Shown here one piece after another: positions 45,113-56,363 of a DNA stretch of 64,000 nucleotides. The position numbers and the translations under genes were made by a program. Source of the DNA: Casuarina equisetifolia. Its lineage: Eukaryota; Streptophyta; Magnoliopsida; Fagales; Casuarinaceae. How positions within the stretch are numbered: position 1 is the first letter of the stretch; every line of letters begins with the position of its first letter. The notes beneath the pieces were generated by a model. The model was not told the origin of the DNA and made no database searches. It saw nothing but the letters and a program-made list of their open reading frames with translations. The stretch lies in NCBI GenBank assembly GCA_028551475.1, contig CM052360.1, positions 10,466,501 to 10,530,500 of the forward strand, read 5' to 3'.

Positions 45113-45879
45113 CAACCTTAGCTTCAGCTCATCTGAACTATAACAAAGGTGCTAAGCAGAAAGTAAGATTAGAACATCAGCTTGGAACACCTTTGCACTA
45201 GGTAATCATAGGCAATGGTAAGTACAAGAAAAGTCCATAACTCTACTTCTCCTACTACTACTAAGGTAAACTCCCAACCCATTGCTTTGACATTGAATAT
45301 CAAAATTAAACAATGAACATCACTTTGGACAATATAACAAGCTTCAAATCCTCTTCCATGTATATGATTAATCTCTCATAAAAGAATAGAAGTTTCTGAA
45401 AGCATCTTATTTATTTTAATCATGATTTTATTTGCCTAGATTTTAGAATTATTATTGCTTGACACAAGCCCAATAAAGTACTTGATATCCTCGAAACAGT
45501 ACAAGGTGAACAATAGTGAAGAATATGACCCCTTGAACTTCAAGCTTCTCACGACTGTATGTTATCTTTGAAACTCCCAACCGCTTATAGGTTTTCTTCC
45601 AGTTTCATGACAAGAGACAAATTGATTCCCTATATTCATATTTATTTTAAGCAATTCATCCTTTAATTTCAATGCTTCTTAATTTTGAAAAGATTCTAAA
45701 AAAATTTAAGACATTCATACTTAACATCTTAAAAGTCGATCCTTAAAGACAATAAACTTCACATAGGATTCCAACTTAGGATATAACAATAATAAATATT
45801 TATTAAGTTATTGCTATCGGAGGGTAGCAAGTCCTCCATGAAAAGTGAAGTTGCAGTAGACATTATATATGATTAACAA

Positions 45880-46775
45880 CAACTTGCTATTTGCTAAGGC
45901 AAGGAAGGACAAGTCAAAAAGGCATGAATCACAACCACCAGGGTTGTCCCTGTGGAGGTTAGACCAAACTATTCCGTTTGGTACAGTTCTTTTGCAACAT
46001 TCAACTTGAGTAAGAGGGCTCCCACAACTACATGGAAGGTCCTTATTTATAAGACATTAGATGTCTGGTAGTTGTAACATTCTCTGATAAAACCACTTCT
46101 GCAATTGCCTCATGCCACAAACTACAATGTTATCCTCCTTCCCCATCATAAGATGCTCAATAGTCTACTCCTTTGTCCTACTTAACATACACTTCTGAAG
46201 AACTGCTACCAGGTGTTGTTTTTGCTCATCAGCAACCTAACAAATCTTTCAGGAGCAGTAGACCTTTGAACATGCTTTAAGGGCTCATCAAAAAACTGCC
46301 GGAAATGTTCTCGTGTTCCTAGCGACCATAAGGCAACCCAATGAAAGAGATTAAACAATTCCATCATTTTATTCTGCATTACACTTCCTGTCAGACCAAA
46401 TCGTTTTGGGGTTTCAATTTCTAAACATGCTCTATAAGGCTTTGACTTCTATTCTTAAGCCGATGTGCCTCATCAACAATTACAATCTCCTATTTAACCT
46501 CAGTTTTCCACCATAACAACTCTACTACACATGCTTCTCACTTATCATATATCAAATCATGGTCTGCACCATGGTAAACAGAAACACTAAAGCTTGACCA
46601 TTTAGGGAATTCACTCTCCCATTTTTCGGTAGCATAAGTGGGGCATATTACAAGTACTGGGTTGTCCTTTTTGCCTACCTGATGTTCCTTCAATATTGTG
46701 GAAGGAACACCTTCACTATCTTTCCCATACACAGCAGCCAAGGATGCAATTGTTTGAATGGTCTTGCCAAGTCCC
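45880..46775 (-). pseudogene. Helicase exon 3 (SNF2 ATPase lobe 1)
   Basis: Contains GLGKTIQTIASLAAVYGKD, CPTYATEKWESEFPKW, EIVIVDEAHRLKN, RFGLTGSVMQNKMMELFNLF, LGTREHFRQFFDEPL, TIEHLMMGKEDN and a Cys-rich insert with CSCGSPLTQVECCKR. Lesions: a stop after DLIYDK with loss of the LITSFDTF segment, TAG for the Trp before EIVIVDEAH, a frame slip after RFVRL, TAG for Glu in TKE-TIEH, TAA for Gln in LPDI-C, and a frame slip after HRDNPGGCDSC. Confidence 0.85.
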
Positions 46776-47453
46776 CTGTTCAGATTAGATGAAGAGGAAT
46801 AACTTGATTGTTTCATCCGGGAGTTTAACATGGAAACAGAAGCAGCAAAGTCAGGTGCGTGAATATGGGAATATTTTGCAACCACAAAAAACAAATGAAG
46901 ACAGACCCCCATATTTATCAGGTCCAGGAATTTTCTAGGATAACAACATCAGGATCCCAGGTACCCAATGTCCATCCCACTTAAGTGGATCTAGAGAGGA
47001 GGGGTTGCCTTGGTCATGGTACTACCCTGCAGTATTTTCTGCATGAAGTGGCCACTTTCAAGACTTGTGCTCAACAGCCTGAGGGTTTACTAGTGCATTA
47101 CAAGGTTACCCCCTTAAAACAACAATGAAGCATTAAGAAAAGACTAGCGCTGAGAAAGGGTCTATATTCCCCACTGAGAGTACATCATCAAGATTGCAGA
47201 TAAACATGTACTGCCCATAATGCTTCATACTTTCTTTACCGTGAGTTACTATGAGTACATATGATGGTGGCGATAAACTACTCCCAAGTTATAATTGCAA
47301 TGCAATTATTAAGGCAAAACAAACCATTTACAAAGTTGCTTGCATTCAAATTTCAACATGGGTTGTGCAGTACCTAACACCGTTTTCTAAGTGAATTCCA
47401 AAAACATAATTGTTACCACTTTTTGAAATGACTACTCCAGAAACATAACTCAC

Positions 47454-47560
47454 ATGTCATCTCCGAGGATGCCTCCATGATTGTTCTTGTACAAACTGTA
47501 TAGAAACTTCACTCCCTCTCTTTGATGTTCAAGCAACGTACAGTTGATAGATGCAAGAAC
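47454..47560 (-). pseudogene. Helicase exon 2 (Q-motif region), intact frame
   Basis: The 107-base exon between CAG and GTGAGT is open throughout. It encodes VLASINCTLLEHQREGVKFL followed by YSLYKNNHGG and ILGDD, which precedes the Walker A motif. The split codon AT/G joins exon 3 exactly to give MGLGKT. It is the best preserved piece of the gene. Confidence 0.88.
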
Positions 47561-48186
47561 CTGAAAAATTACAGAATTCCCAAAAATCCTATGGCTTTAG
47601 CATGAAAGAGTGCATATAATATTCAATGCTCTAATTGCCAACAAAGAGAAATTATTCAAGAGACTAATCTCACGAGAAGCAGAAAGTTACACTAATGGTA
47701 CAAACATACTTCATTAGCTAACGTTATTTCTTGAGGCTTTCCCTACAGATGATGAATCCATTCATTTTTGCTTTGATCGATGAAAACAAGGCAAAAAGGA
47801 AAGAAAAATGGAAACCCATAACAACCAGAACAACATCAGTCCATCAAGGGTTTCAACTTCCCATTATTTTCTGTATATCTTTGAAGGCGCATAACTACCA
47901 TGAGCATCTAAACAGTAATACCATTATCCTACTAGGAGGCAGATCCGTACTCCATAACTATCAGTCGAAGTGGTGTAGAGTGATTAATTCGGCAGGAACA
48001 CAGAAAATTAATTTCGTATAACCCATTATACACTTAGCATCCCAAATTGATATTGGCAATGACAAGAGTAGTATTCAAGATGATTGAAAGAGAACATAGA
48101 TCCTAAGCAAGATCCTAAATTTATCCTAGAACATGCATAAACACATCAGATAAACAATGGGTTCTTCGAGAATAAACTTATGACAC

Positions 48187-48540
48187 CCTGTACGACTGGA
48201 ATTCACCCTCTGAGGACAAACAAATGGCTCAAAGGGTCCCGTGTGGTCAAACTGAAACTAATTCAACTGGGTGGTTCTCCCAAACCGATCTGGTTCTGGT
48301 TCTGGCTCTGGCTCTGGCTCTGGCTCTTCCCGTTCTTCCTCGTCTTCTTCCTCTTCTTCTTCATTTCCACCCTCACAACGGCCTTGAGGTTGCTTGGTCG
48401 AACTCGGGACTTGAATTGGGGGCAGAGAATCTGCGTCTCGGAGAAGCAGAAGCTGACGCGAAAGAGAAGACTTGGGAGGGTTTCTAGGGACCTCCCTAGT
48501 TACAGAAACTGTTGTGGGGATTTGAGATTTTGAAGTCGAC
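48187..48540 (-). pseudogene. Helicase exon 1 (N-terminal region)
   Basis: Encodes PPKSSLSRQLLLLRD and then a Lys/Arg- and Gln/Ser-rich stretch from CTC/CTG triplet repeats at 48,290-48,345. The FQFDHTGPFEP motif that precedes the SNF2 domain in this family comes next. One base appears lost after EPFV, so SEGEFQSYR is in another frame, and a stop precedes FQFDHTGP. It ends at a GTGTCA donor in phase with exon 2 (YR / VLASIN). I could not fix an ATG. Confidence 0.75.
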
Positions 48541-49329
48541 GGGGAAGCGTCTATTGTTTGCCGAAAACAAGAACAGAGGGAAATTTCAACGCCTCCTTTT
48601 GCTTTTCGTCGTTAAGGCTATTTCAGAATGAAGAACAGGCAATCCCACGACCTTTGAACGGGAAATGTCATGATCTTTCTCGTAGGTAGAAGGTACAAAC
48701 GTTTAATTTAAAAATTAAACAAAATTTAAAATGTCCTTTTTTCTCTTAAGTTTTACTAACATAGTTATTATTTTCGGTGTGAGTTTTTAAATTGTGCACT
48801 CACCCTCACACGCTTGAGTGTTATAGGAACCAAATAGGTTATATAGGTGTAAATCTAACTTAAGTTATTACACTATATTAAAAATATTAAAATTTTAAAT
48901 TAAAAAATAGCTCAAAATTTAAAAAAAAAAAAACTTTCTTCATACTTGCACGCACAACTTTCCTTTTGTGTATAATTTTGCAAACCAATTTCTCTCTACT
49001 TCTTTCAAATCCGCTGCACGTGGAGGTCACATTTTTTATCAATTCAGCTTTGTATTTGCACACTTTATGGTTATGTTCTAAGCTAATAATTGTTTTAACA
49101 TTCCTAAAGTTTAATTTTTGTTTTTCAACGTGGAAGCTTTCATACCTCAAAGCAAAATAAAAATAAGATGTTTAACTTGATATCAAAACTCAATTCATGA
49201 GATAATATCCTTACATAAAAAATTGAATATGAAACATGTCAAGGGATAGGTGTCCAAAAAAAATTTGGCTTAATAGGGAAAAGAATACTATGTCATTTTA
49301 AACTTTGTATTGGTTACTACATGCAAAGT
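48541..49329. other. 5' flank of the helicase gene
   Basis: CpG-containing sequence near 48,550-48,690, then AT-rich sequence. Probably the old promoter region. No further gene recognised; the short frames at 48.9-49.2 kb have no family resemblance. Confidence 0.45.
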
Positions 49330-50940
49330 AAGTGTTAAGTGACAAGTCACCCATCCACGTCAACGTAGCCACATCAATGCCACATGGTGTCACATTAACA
49401 TCCATTAAACATGTGGCACCCAACGCCACGTTAGCCCTATGCATTGCAACCCCGATGCACAGCCTTCCTCTCTAAGAAGACCGGCCTCTCCTACACGCAC
49501 TTGGCCAAAAAATCATCATTGGGAATCGTTCCATTTTTATCCCGGTTCTAGATGCATCTCCAAGTAGCCTTGCTATGGAAAGAATTGGAAGCCAACAACC
49601 AAGATTTCAAATTCTTTCCAAGCCTTAGTCGAATCCACTGCCAAACCCTAGACAACCTTCAATAGCATAATTAGTTTCAATTAATATAGGGTTTTGATTT
49701 CCTTTTGTGTATAGATGATTTAGGTCTATAAATTAGGGTTCATATTTGTACAAAGTATTATCAAATTGAAAATTCCCTTTTGTTCACTGTTTTAGGGTTC
49801 TTGGAGTTCATCGTGTTCTTGAGAAATTAGATTTAATTTCTCAAAGAATTCGTTCTTTAACTTGGTATCCAAAGTTATAGGCCACAGCTGAAATTCGATC
49901 CTCCCTTCATTTTACCCTAAATGGCCCAAAATCCCACCCCCAATTCTGACAAAATCTCCATTTCGGCCACCAAGTTGTCAAAGGAGGTGGGTTGGATGTG
50001 TTAATCCAATCACTTAAAAAATTAGTGGAACCCTTTGGTAATCCTACCAAAGGAGGCGGGCTGGAAGAGATTTTCCAATCACTTAAAATATGCATGCCTT
50101 TTTTCTCCTATATCATCGATTGATCATATTTGTGTTTTTCTTGAGGCTGATCGGATTTCTGGCACTTGAAGTGCACAGGGTTGCCGAGGTTTTAGACTAC
50201 AAGTTTGCCTTAACCCCTTTACATCTAATTTGCTACAGCTTGAAAGTATTAAATAGAATAAAAAACCTAATTCAACCCCCTCACAGGGTTGCAAAGGGAC
50301 CCAAGAAAGCAGGCACCTGTTATGGTTGATCAATAGGCGTAGTTCTCGTCAAAGTTGAGGGCTAACTTAGCTAAACAATTAGCTGAGATCATTTGAGCCA
50401 TCCAATGTCAACTTACGAACCTCAATGTCCACTTGAATGTTCCAAAGAAGCCAAAAATGGAGCCAAGTGAAGGCTCCAGCTTAACCGGTCATGGGAAAAC
50501 ATCATGTAAGGAGACATAATCCATCGTGCCAAAGCTAATCGACAAAGTATGAGAATAGACTTCCCTCATTATGCTAGAGAGAGGGATCCAATTTAAGGGT
50601 CAAAGAGGCTCCCCATACTTCACCTACTATCAAATCCTAGAAAACGAATTGGTAACTATTGCCTCCCGGAATCTGGAAGGAGATGCACATATCTAGTATA
50701 AAGTCTTGAAGGAAAGGAGCCCATCTAGAGAGCTAACCTAGACCTAGCTCATTGACTCTCTTCCAAACATAGGTACCACCCGGATTCTAGTACTTCTATA
50801 GGGATTTGACGAAGTTATGCTAGAAGGGAATAGTGGAAGAAATTCAAATGGAGTTTGCACATCTGCTCTTAAAATTAGGTCTAATGACATAATTTAAGGG
50901 CATGGAGAACTAACCCTATAGTTTTAGGAAGGACCCATTG
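49330..50940 (+). mobile_element. 5' LTR and gag of a further gypsy-type element
   Basis: An LTR-like segment (about 49,330-49,860, left end not fixed) contains CCACATGGTGTCACATT and TAGGGTTTTGATTTCC and runs into the primer-site-like CTTGGTATCCAAAGTT at 49,861. A gag start MAQNPTPNSDKISI follows at 49,920. Gag-like pieces then include ASRNLEGDAHI and YKVLKERSPSRELT near 50.7 kb. No pol region follows; at about 50,950 the sequence changes to a PPR gene. The element is therefore 3'-truncated. Confidence 0.6.
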
Positions 50941-50959
50941 ACTTTTGGTATGGACATCA

Positions 50960-52071
50960 AGAACTTTAAGCTTTTTGATTTTGAGAATTGGTTCAATACA
51001 TGAATGGTTATTATTATTTGGAATTTTTTCATGTTTATGCACTGTCAAATGCAGTTAACCTGTTTAATCATATGCTTGTGAAAGATATGATTTTGTGGAA
51101 TGCAATTATATCTAGGTTTTTAGGGATTGGTGAGTTCAATATGGGTCTTGGATTATTTAAAAGAATGTTTCAATCTAGTTTTTATAAATTTGATCAAGGT
51201 ACTTTGACGTCAATTTTATCAACTTATGATGGATGTGAGTATTGTCACCTTAGTAAAATGATTCATAGGTTTGGTGATTTTTGATTGGTATCCACTTCAA
51301 ATTATAGTGGGAAGTGCTTTGACAACATCATATTTTAGATGTGTTTGTTTTATCTCAGGAATGTGGGTCTTTGATGGAATGCTTGAAAGGAATGTAGTTA
51401 GTTGGACGGCTATGATCTCAGGCCTTGCACATAATGCGTTCTATGAGGATAGTTTGAAACTTTGTGTTGAAATGCAGTGTGGGTTGTTGGATCCAAATTC
51501 TTTGACATATTTGAGCTTGCTGGTACCATGTTCAGGCTTTTAGGCATTAATGGAAGGGCATCAAATTCATGGAATCCTTTGTAAATTGGGAATCCAATCA
51601 GGTCTGTGCACAGAGAGTGCACTAATGGACATTTATTCGAAGTCTGGAAGTGTTGAAGATGCATGGAAAATCTTTGAGACTGCCGCACAGCCTGATGGGG
51701 TTACTTTGACTTTATTCGTAAGGTTTTTGCACAAAGTGTGTATGAGGAAGAAGCTATACAAATTTTTGCTAAAATTGTTGAGGCAGAGATTTAAGGTTGA
51801 TCCAGACATGGGTTCTGTTGATCTTGTGGCATTTGGAGTTGCCAATTCAATGGGTCATTGTTTGCAAATTCACACTTTAGTTATCAGAAAGAACTTCGAT
51901 AATAATATTTTTGTTATTAATGGGCTTATAAATATTTACTCCAAGTGCAGTAATTTGAAAGATTTTGTTGAAGTGTTTAGTCAGATGCACAGAGGAGCTC
52001 GGTCTCTTGGAATCCATAATTGCAGCTTTTGCCCACCATGGGGATGGTTTTTCTCTCCCAGTCACCTATAA
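50960..52071 (+). pseudogene. PPR protein pseudogene (At3g05340-like)
   Basis: Tandem 35-residue PPR units are seen as LSNAVNLFNHMLVKDMILWN-AIIS, FNMGLGLFKRM, GMWVFDGMLERNVVSWTAMI, SLKLCVEMQCGLLDPNSLTY, KLGIQSGLCTESALMDIYSK, EDAWKIFETA and NIFVINGLINIYSKCSNLKD. The unit spacing and the WTAMISG/NGLINIYSKC signatures mark a P-L-S type mitochondrial or plastid RNA factor. Frame slips at about 51,275 and 51,540 break it, and it ends near an AFAHHGDGF-equivalent. The upstream half and the C-terminal E domain are missing here. Resemblance to the Arabidopsis At3g05340 group is from memory of the family order. Confidence 0.82.
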
Positions 52072-53523
52072 TTTCTAAATCATCTGCACGCTATCCATAT
52101 TCATGTGTACAAAGGACCCCCTATGCCTTCTTTTATGCTTCTTATGGGCATCTTCCCAGGGTTGGTTAACTACTTGCAAGTTCTTGGAAGGTCTTTGCTC
52201 GGTTTCTTATGCTTTGTGTGTGTGCGTTTTTTTTTTTTTCTACTCTTGGAATAATATTGGAAATCCTGCATGCTCTTTGGTTACCTGAAAATCTGATGTA
52301 GTACAAAATCACTATTCAACACTTAATGTGGATTAGATTGGTTGTTCATTGCCTCTGGTTTAGCATTTCTTAAAACCTAATCCATTTTTGAGCCTCTGTA
52401 CTATGTCCAGTGCTGTTTTTCACTTATTTTTGTTTTTTCTTTTTAAATCATTCGAAACTGGACAAATATGACCTTGATTGAATCCATAAAGCTGTTCATC
52501 AATCAGGCGGTACGTGGTCTTAGGTGCTGCTCGGCGGTCAATTTATCTCCTTTGTTGTGGATGGTTGTTTGGGATCACAGTAAAACCTATTCCATTTTTA
52601 AGGTTCTGTACCATGTCCAGTGCTGCTTTTTACTTATTTTTGTAGAACCCAGCTCTTCGTCAATATTCTTTTACTCTTTTGGTTTTTAAAATTTCTTATG
52701 TGTGATTTGTAGGGAATTGTAATGTGGATAATAATTTTATGATAATTAAAAGGCATCCTCTTTTAAGTGCAAGTTGAGCTGTCTGGTGTTTGATTGTCTT
52801 CCACCGTCATGTTCAGATGCGGATTGGTGTTGCAACATGGCACATGCATTTGTGATAAAACTATCATCTTCTTCTACGTCTTCTTCTTCTTGAAGTTGCT
52901 TTACTTTGCGGTTTCAATTAGTTGACCAAAACATCCACTGTCAGAGTTCCAATTTGTGGTAGAAGGCTGATAGAAAAGGCCCATCATAAGAATTTCGGGA
53001 TTGAAGATGAAAACCAGGGGAAGGGGCCGGAACCCATTTGAAATATTGACCGTCTATAACTTTTTCCCATACCTTTTGTGATCCGAAAGCTATACTTCAC
53101 CAGCAGGCTTTCCACTTGGACAATGCATAAAACAGACACGAAGGGAAGGCATTACGGGATGCGTCAAAGGAAAGAGTTGGTTGTGGAAGAAAATTGAAAT
53201 GAGTATATAGATGGCAATATTAAGCTGTTTATTATTTTTTTTACTGTTGGTATTTGTCTCTTTTGTCTAATATTTTTGTTGGATGCACTTCATTACTTGT
53301 TTTTGGAAACAAACTATATAATAAACAAACGAAAACCATGCCCTCTCCCTTTTTTTTTTTAATAGATAAAATCAAAAGCAAAGGAGAGAATGGTGTGTCA
53401 ACGGATGTGTTCTGCTTTCTTTCGGTCACGTCTCTCCCTTTGTTCTAGAGTATGTCCTAGAGGATTTGCTCCATGATTAACAGTCAAGAGTTCATCTGTA
53501 ATTACCTCTAGAACTCTATAAGG
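52072..53523. other. Unassigned, with a 62-base direct repeat
   Basis: No gene recognised. A segment at 52,372-52,433 recurs at 52,582-52,643 with about 85 percent identity (both contain CTATGTCCAGTGCTG or CCATGTCCAGTGCTG). The part after 53,240 leads into the F-box pseudogene. Confidence 0.6.
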
Positions 53524-54067
53524 ATGAGATCTCACCACTACCTCATTTGTAAAATTAACGATTGTGAGTTCTATCATGTGAATTTAGAACCTATAAGCGG
53601 TGCTGCTAAGTTGGATCATCCCTTGGTGCACAGAAAAACTGATTTTGATGTCGTGGGCTCCATTGATGGCGTACTCTACATTGCCAACTACTTCAAGGAT
53701 GAGAGAGGGAACCTTTTATAGCCTACTATTTTTGTGTGGAACCTATCGATCAAAAGGCATAATGAATTGCCCAAGATAAACCTAATAGACAAGGACTATA
53801 AGTTGGTGAAGATTTTCGAAACAATTGGTAGAAGACTTGTGTTTTAGGTTAAATTAGTCTAAGAGCCAATAGGTGGAAAGATGTTGAAAATGTGCCCTAT
53901 AGATATATACATCATGCCAATGGGATCCCTATGGAAGAAAACTTACATTGGATCGCGAGTCAAAAAGGATTCACTTATAGCTTTTAATCTTACAGAAGAG
54001 TTATAGAAAAGTCCCATTCCCACCTACTGTGCTACTTATGTGTATTTGGGATGGAGTTTTTAGAGGA
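53524..54067 (+). pseudogene. F-box protein pseudogene B, N-terminal piece
   Basis: An open frame at 53,524-53,721 encodes LICKINDCEFYHVNLEP, HPLVHRKTDFDVVGSIDG and NYFKDERGNLL, the blade-1 region of an FBA-type protein. A TAG follows, and then frames for the FVWNLSIKRHNELPK-type segment and the LHWIASQKGF-type segment continue with stops to 54,067. The upstream F-box motif was not found. It is colinear with copy A. Confidence 0.78.
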
Positions 54068-55891
54068 TTGGGGTGAAATTCTACATACAAGTGTACATGT
54101 CGAATAAGTAATATAATGATAACTATGAGTATCGTCCCACAAAGATTGATAATTACTAAACTAATTAATTACTAATAATGAATAGACTTTAAAGTTTATC
54201 TAGCCAACCGAAATAATAGAACATTTAAGTAAACAACTGAATTTAACCTAAATTTGTTAAACAAATATGTTAGAGCATCTGATTTCACCTAATTATTAAG
54301 TACAAATGTCAATTATCCATGCTCGTAAAATTAATTCTACTTATATGATGACAAAATTTTCAAACTTATTCACTATCCTACATAAGGTATAGTAAACCTA
54401 CTTAGCTCATTAACTCACTGTAACTCTACATATGAATTAAATAAATTAAATACATTAAGATTTGTGAATATTCCAGTTTGCACCTATAGCCACACAAATC
54501 ATATGGTATATGTCTATCCATATTAATTTATGGTTGCAAATTATATGAAACAACTGCATGATATCTCCTGTCGGTCTCAAACATGCAAATCATATCAATT
54601 AAGTGATAGCTAATTACCTAAAAGCATTAAGCTTCGTAATTTGCAACTTCACATTCATAAAATATCTCACAAAGCCTAAATAATCACATTCATATGTTAT
54701 AATTAAGTTCCATAGTAGCTCTAACACCATAAACTAAAGTAACATATTTACACAAACTAAATCAGTGCAAAAACGTGAACAAAATATTCTGCAATTTAAA
54801 AACATTAAAGTTGTCACCAAATGTCTTCAAATCACAAAACAAATTGCACAAATCTGCAAATCAGGAGGAGGAGCTGAAGCTGTCTGGAAAACGGGAAGAA
54901 AACGATCAACACACGCGCCGACACGTGGTTTCGCACGCGCTGACACGCTCCGATGACACGCGCTGACACGCTCCGATGACACGCGCCGCCGCCCTCCGCC
55001 GATCTTCACAGAAACTTCAGGAAAGATAGATCGGGATCGCCAGGTTATAGATCTGCAAATAGATTGCGCAAATCCACAACAGAAATGTGTAAATCTGACG
55101 GAAAAGACAAAGTTGGCGTTCGCACTTCTTCGCCTGAAACCGCCACAAAATCACATGCAACTGCCACAGAATTGCAAGAAATAATACAAAGAATGCAGAT
55201 CCGATCTCCCCTCGTCGGAAAACACACAAAATAAGGCTAGAAAACAGAAAAGATTGTCGAGATTATACGAAGCTCCCTCGCCGGGAAAGAACGTGCGTAC
55301 GGTCGGCGTTCGCACTTCCGTCCGACGTCACAGAGTCCCACGCTGTCGCGCGTGGATTCTGATTTTCCGGCGAGGGAGAAGCCACACAATGCTTCGGCCT
55401 TCTCTCTGTTATTTCAGTTTCTCCCCGTGTTCTCTCTCTCTATCTGTTCGGTCCCCCCTCTGGCCTTCGATAATGTCAAATAAAAGCCCCCTCTTTCTCA
55501 CGCGTTTCTCCTTTTTCCACTCATGTTGGTCCCGCTGTTTTCCACTCATCTTGGCTTTCTTTGATTTCTTTTGTCATTCTTTCTAGTTCCCTTGATAATT
55601 CACGTGAAGTTCACGCTCCTTCCTCTCTCTTCAACATAAGGTCCCACGTGTTTCCTTTCTATTCTTCTTCTCTCTTTCCTCACATGACTTCCACGTGCAT
55701 ACCCTTGTTTTCTTTTCTATTCCTTTTTCATGGTTTTCTAATTCTTTTTCTTCTTTTTCTTCTATTTTGAGTTTGCTGCATAAAATAAAAAAATATACAT
55801 AATTATCATTAAATACAAATATAATTTAATAAAAATTATATTAAATATAACCTAAAATAATAACAATAACTCTATATAAAATAGAGTTATT
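54068..55891 (+). mobile_element. F1-d: solo-LTR-like element in F-box pseudogene B
   Basis: The left end is eroded (GGGGTGAAATT where the others have CGGTGAAATT) and the right end is GTTATTA at 55,891. Copy A of the F-box gene reads straight through this point, which proves insertion. The element is about 1.82 kb, 0.3-0.5 kb longer than its relatives, because of an extra GC-rich zone at 54,900-55,380. It shares GAGTATCGTCCCACAAAGAT, CACACAAATCATATGGTATA and the pyrimidine tract (55,395-55,770). The target duplication is only suggested (GAGGA and GAGGG). Confidence 0.78.
54936..54981. repeat. 23-base tandem repeat in F1-d
   Basis: Two perfect 23-base units (54,936-54,958 and 54,959-54,981) are followed by a partial third. 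They lie in the GC-rich zone unique to F1-d. Confidence 0.9.
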
Positions 55892-56014
55892 AGAGGGTTA
55901 GAAGGATGCTTGTGCTATATAGAAATAAGTAGTTTGTCTTTGCTAATATTTGGTTAATGAGGCTATATGGGGTGCAAGATTCATGGGTTAAGTTAGTTAA
56001 GCTCCATTTAAACC
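55892..56014 (+). pseudogene. F-box pseudogene B, middle piece
   Basis: The sequence from GGTTAGAAGGATGCTTGTGC to CCATTTAA aligns base for base with the minus strand of copy A around 6045-5935. It encodes the EGCLCYIEIS and YGVQDSWVKLV region. It is cut at about 56,014 by the next retroelement. Confidence 0.82.
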
Positions 56015-56363
56015 CAAGACCCCAACTTAGGGAAGAGAGAGAAAATGCTATTGACTTTTCACAAGTCAAATTTGAATTTTAAACCTTGATACAATGGTTA
56101 AACCTTTGGTGCCAACATGACTTCCAGCCCTAATTACCATCGTCCACATACTAACTTGTCTCAAGCATGGCCATCCTAATGGGGTCTACTGCCAAAGTGA
56201 TTCCTAGGGGGATCTACTCTAGGTTAGTAGCAAGGATCATTGGTTCTGTGACCATCATACAAGGTAACACTACGAGGGAACACCACCTTCTCTATGACAC
56301 CATTATTGGAGGTTCCTATTTGTCGAATATTAAGTTAGCACCCAAGGCTTGTCAACATATTAA
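56015..56363 (+). mobile_element. Gag-like retroelement, left part
   Basis: This inserted unit carries a frame with GSTAKVIPRGIYSRL and YLSNIKLAPKACQHIN. The reading frame continues across the nested copia element into GCMVFSLFVPKCQK at 61,508. No LTR was identified on this side. It is possibly a non-autonomous LTR element or LINE ORF1. Confidence 0.45.

Larger units (their letters stand above)
31640..48540 (-). pseudogene. SWI2/CHR9-like (ERCC6-like) SNF2 helicase pseudogene
   Basis: SNF2-family DNA translocases remodel chromatin or act in repair. Exons on the minus strand: about 48,540-48,187; 47,560-47,454; 46,775 to about 45,880; 39,543-39,456; 38,950-38,827; 38,728-38,453; 38,367-32,298 (split by a chromovirus); 32,142 to about 31,640. 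The order of recognised segments matches plant SWI2/CHR9: N-terminal PPKSSLSRQLL, motif I GLGKT, motif II DEAH, the Cys-rich insert CSCGSPLTQVECC, then VSANRVVIFDP and GQKRH of the second lobe, then the C-terminal tail. Exons between 39,456 and 38,950 appear missing. Multiple stops and frameshifts are visible. Intron 3 holds a copia element. The family call is firm; the exact orthologue is less so. Confidence 0.87.

Noticed and set aside
48180..48533. Plus-strand frame of 117 codons with a Trp/Leu repeat
   Set aside because: Antisense of helicase exon 1. The repeat comes from CTG/CTC triplets.
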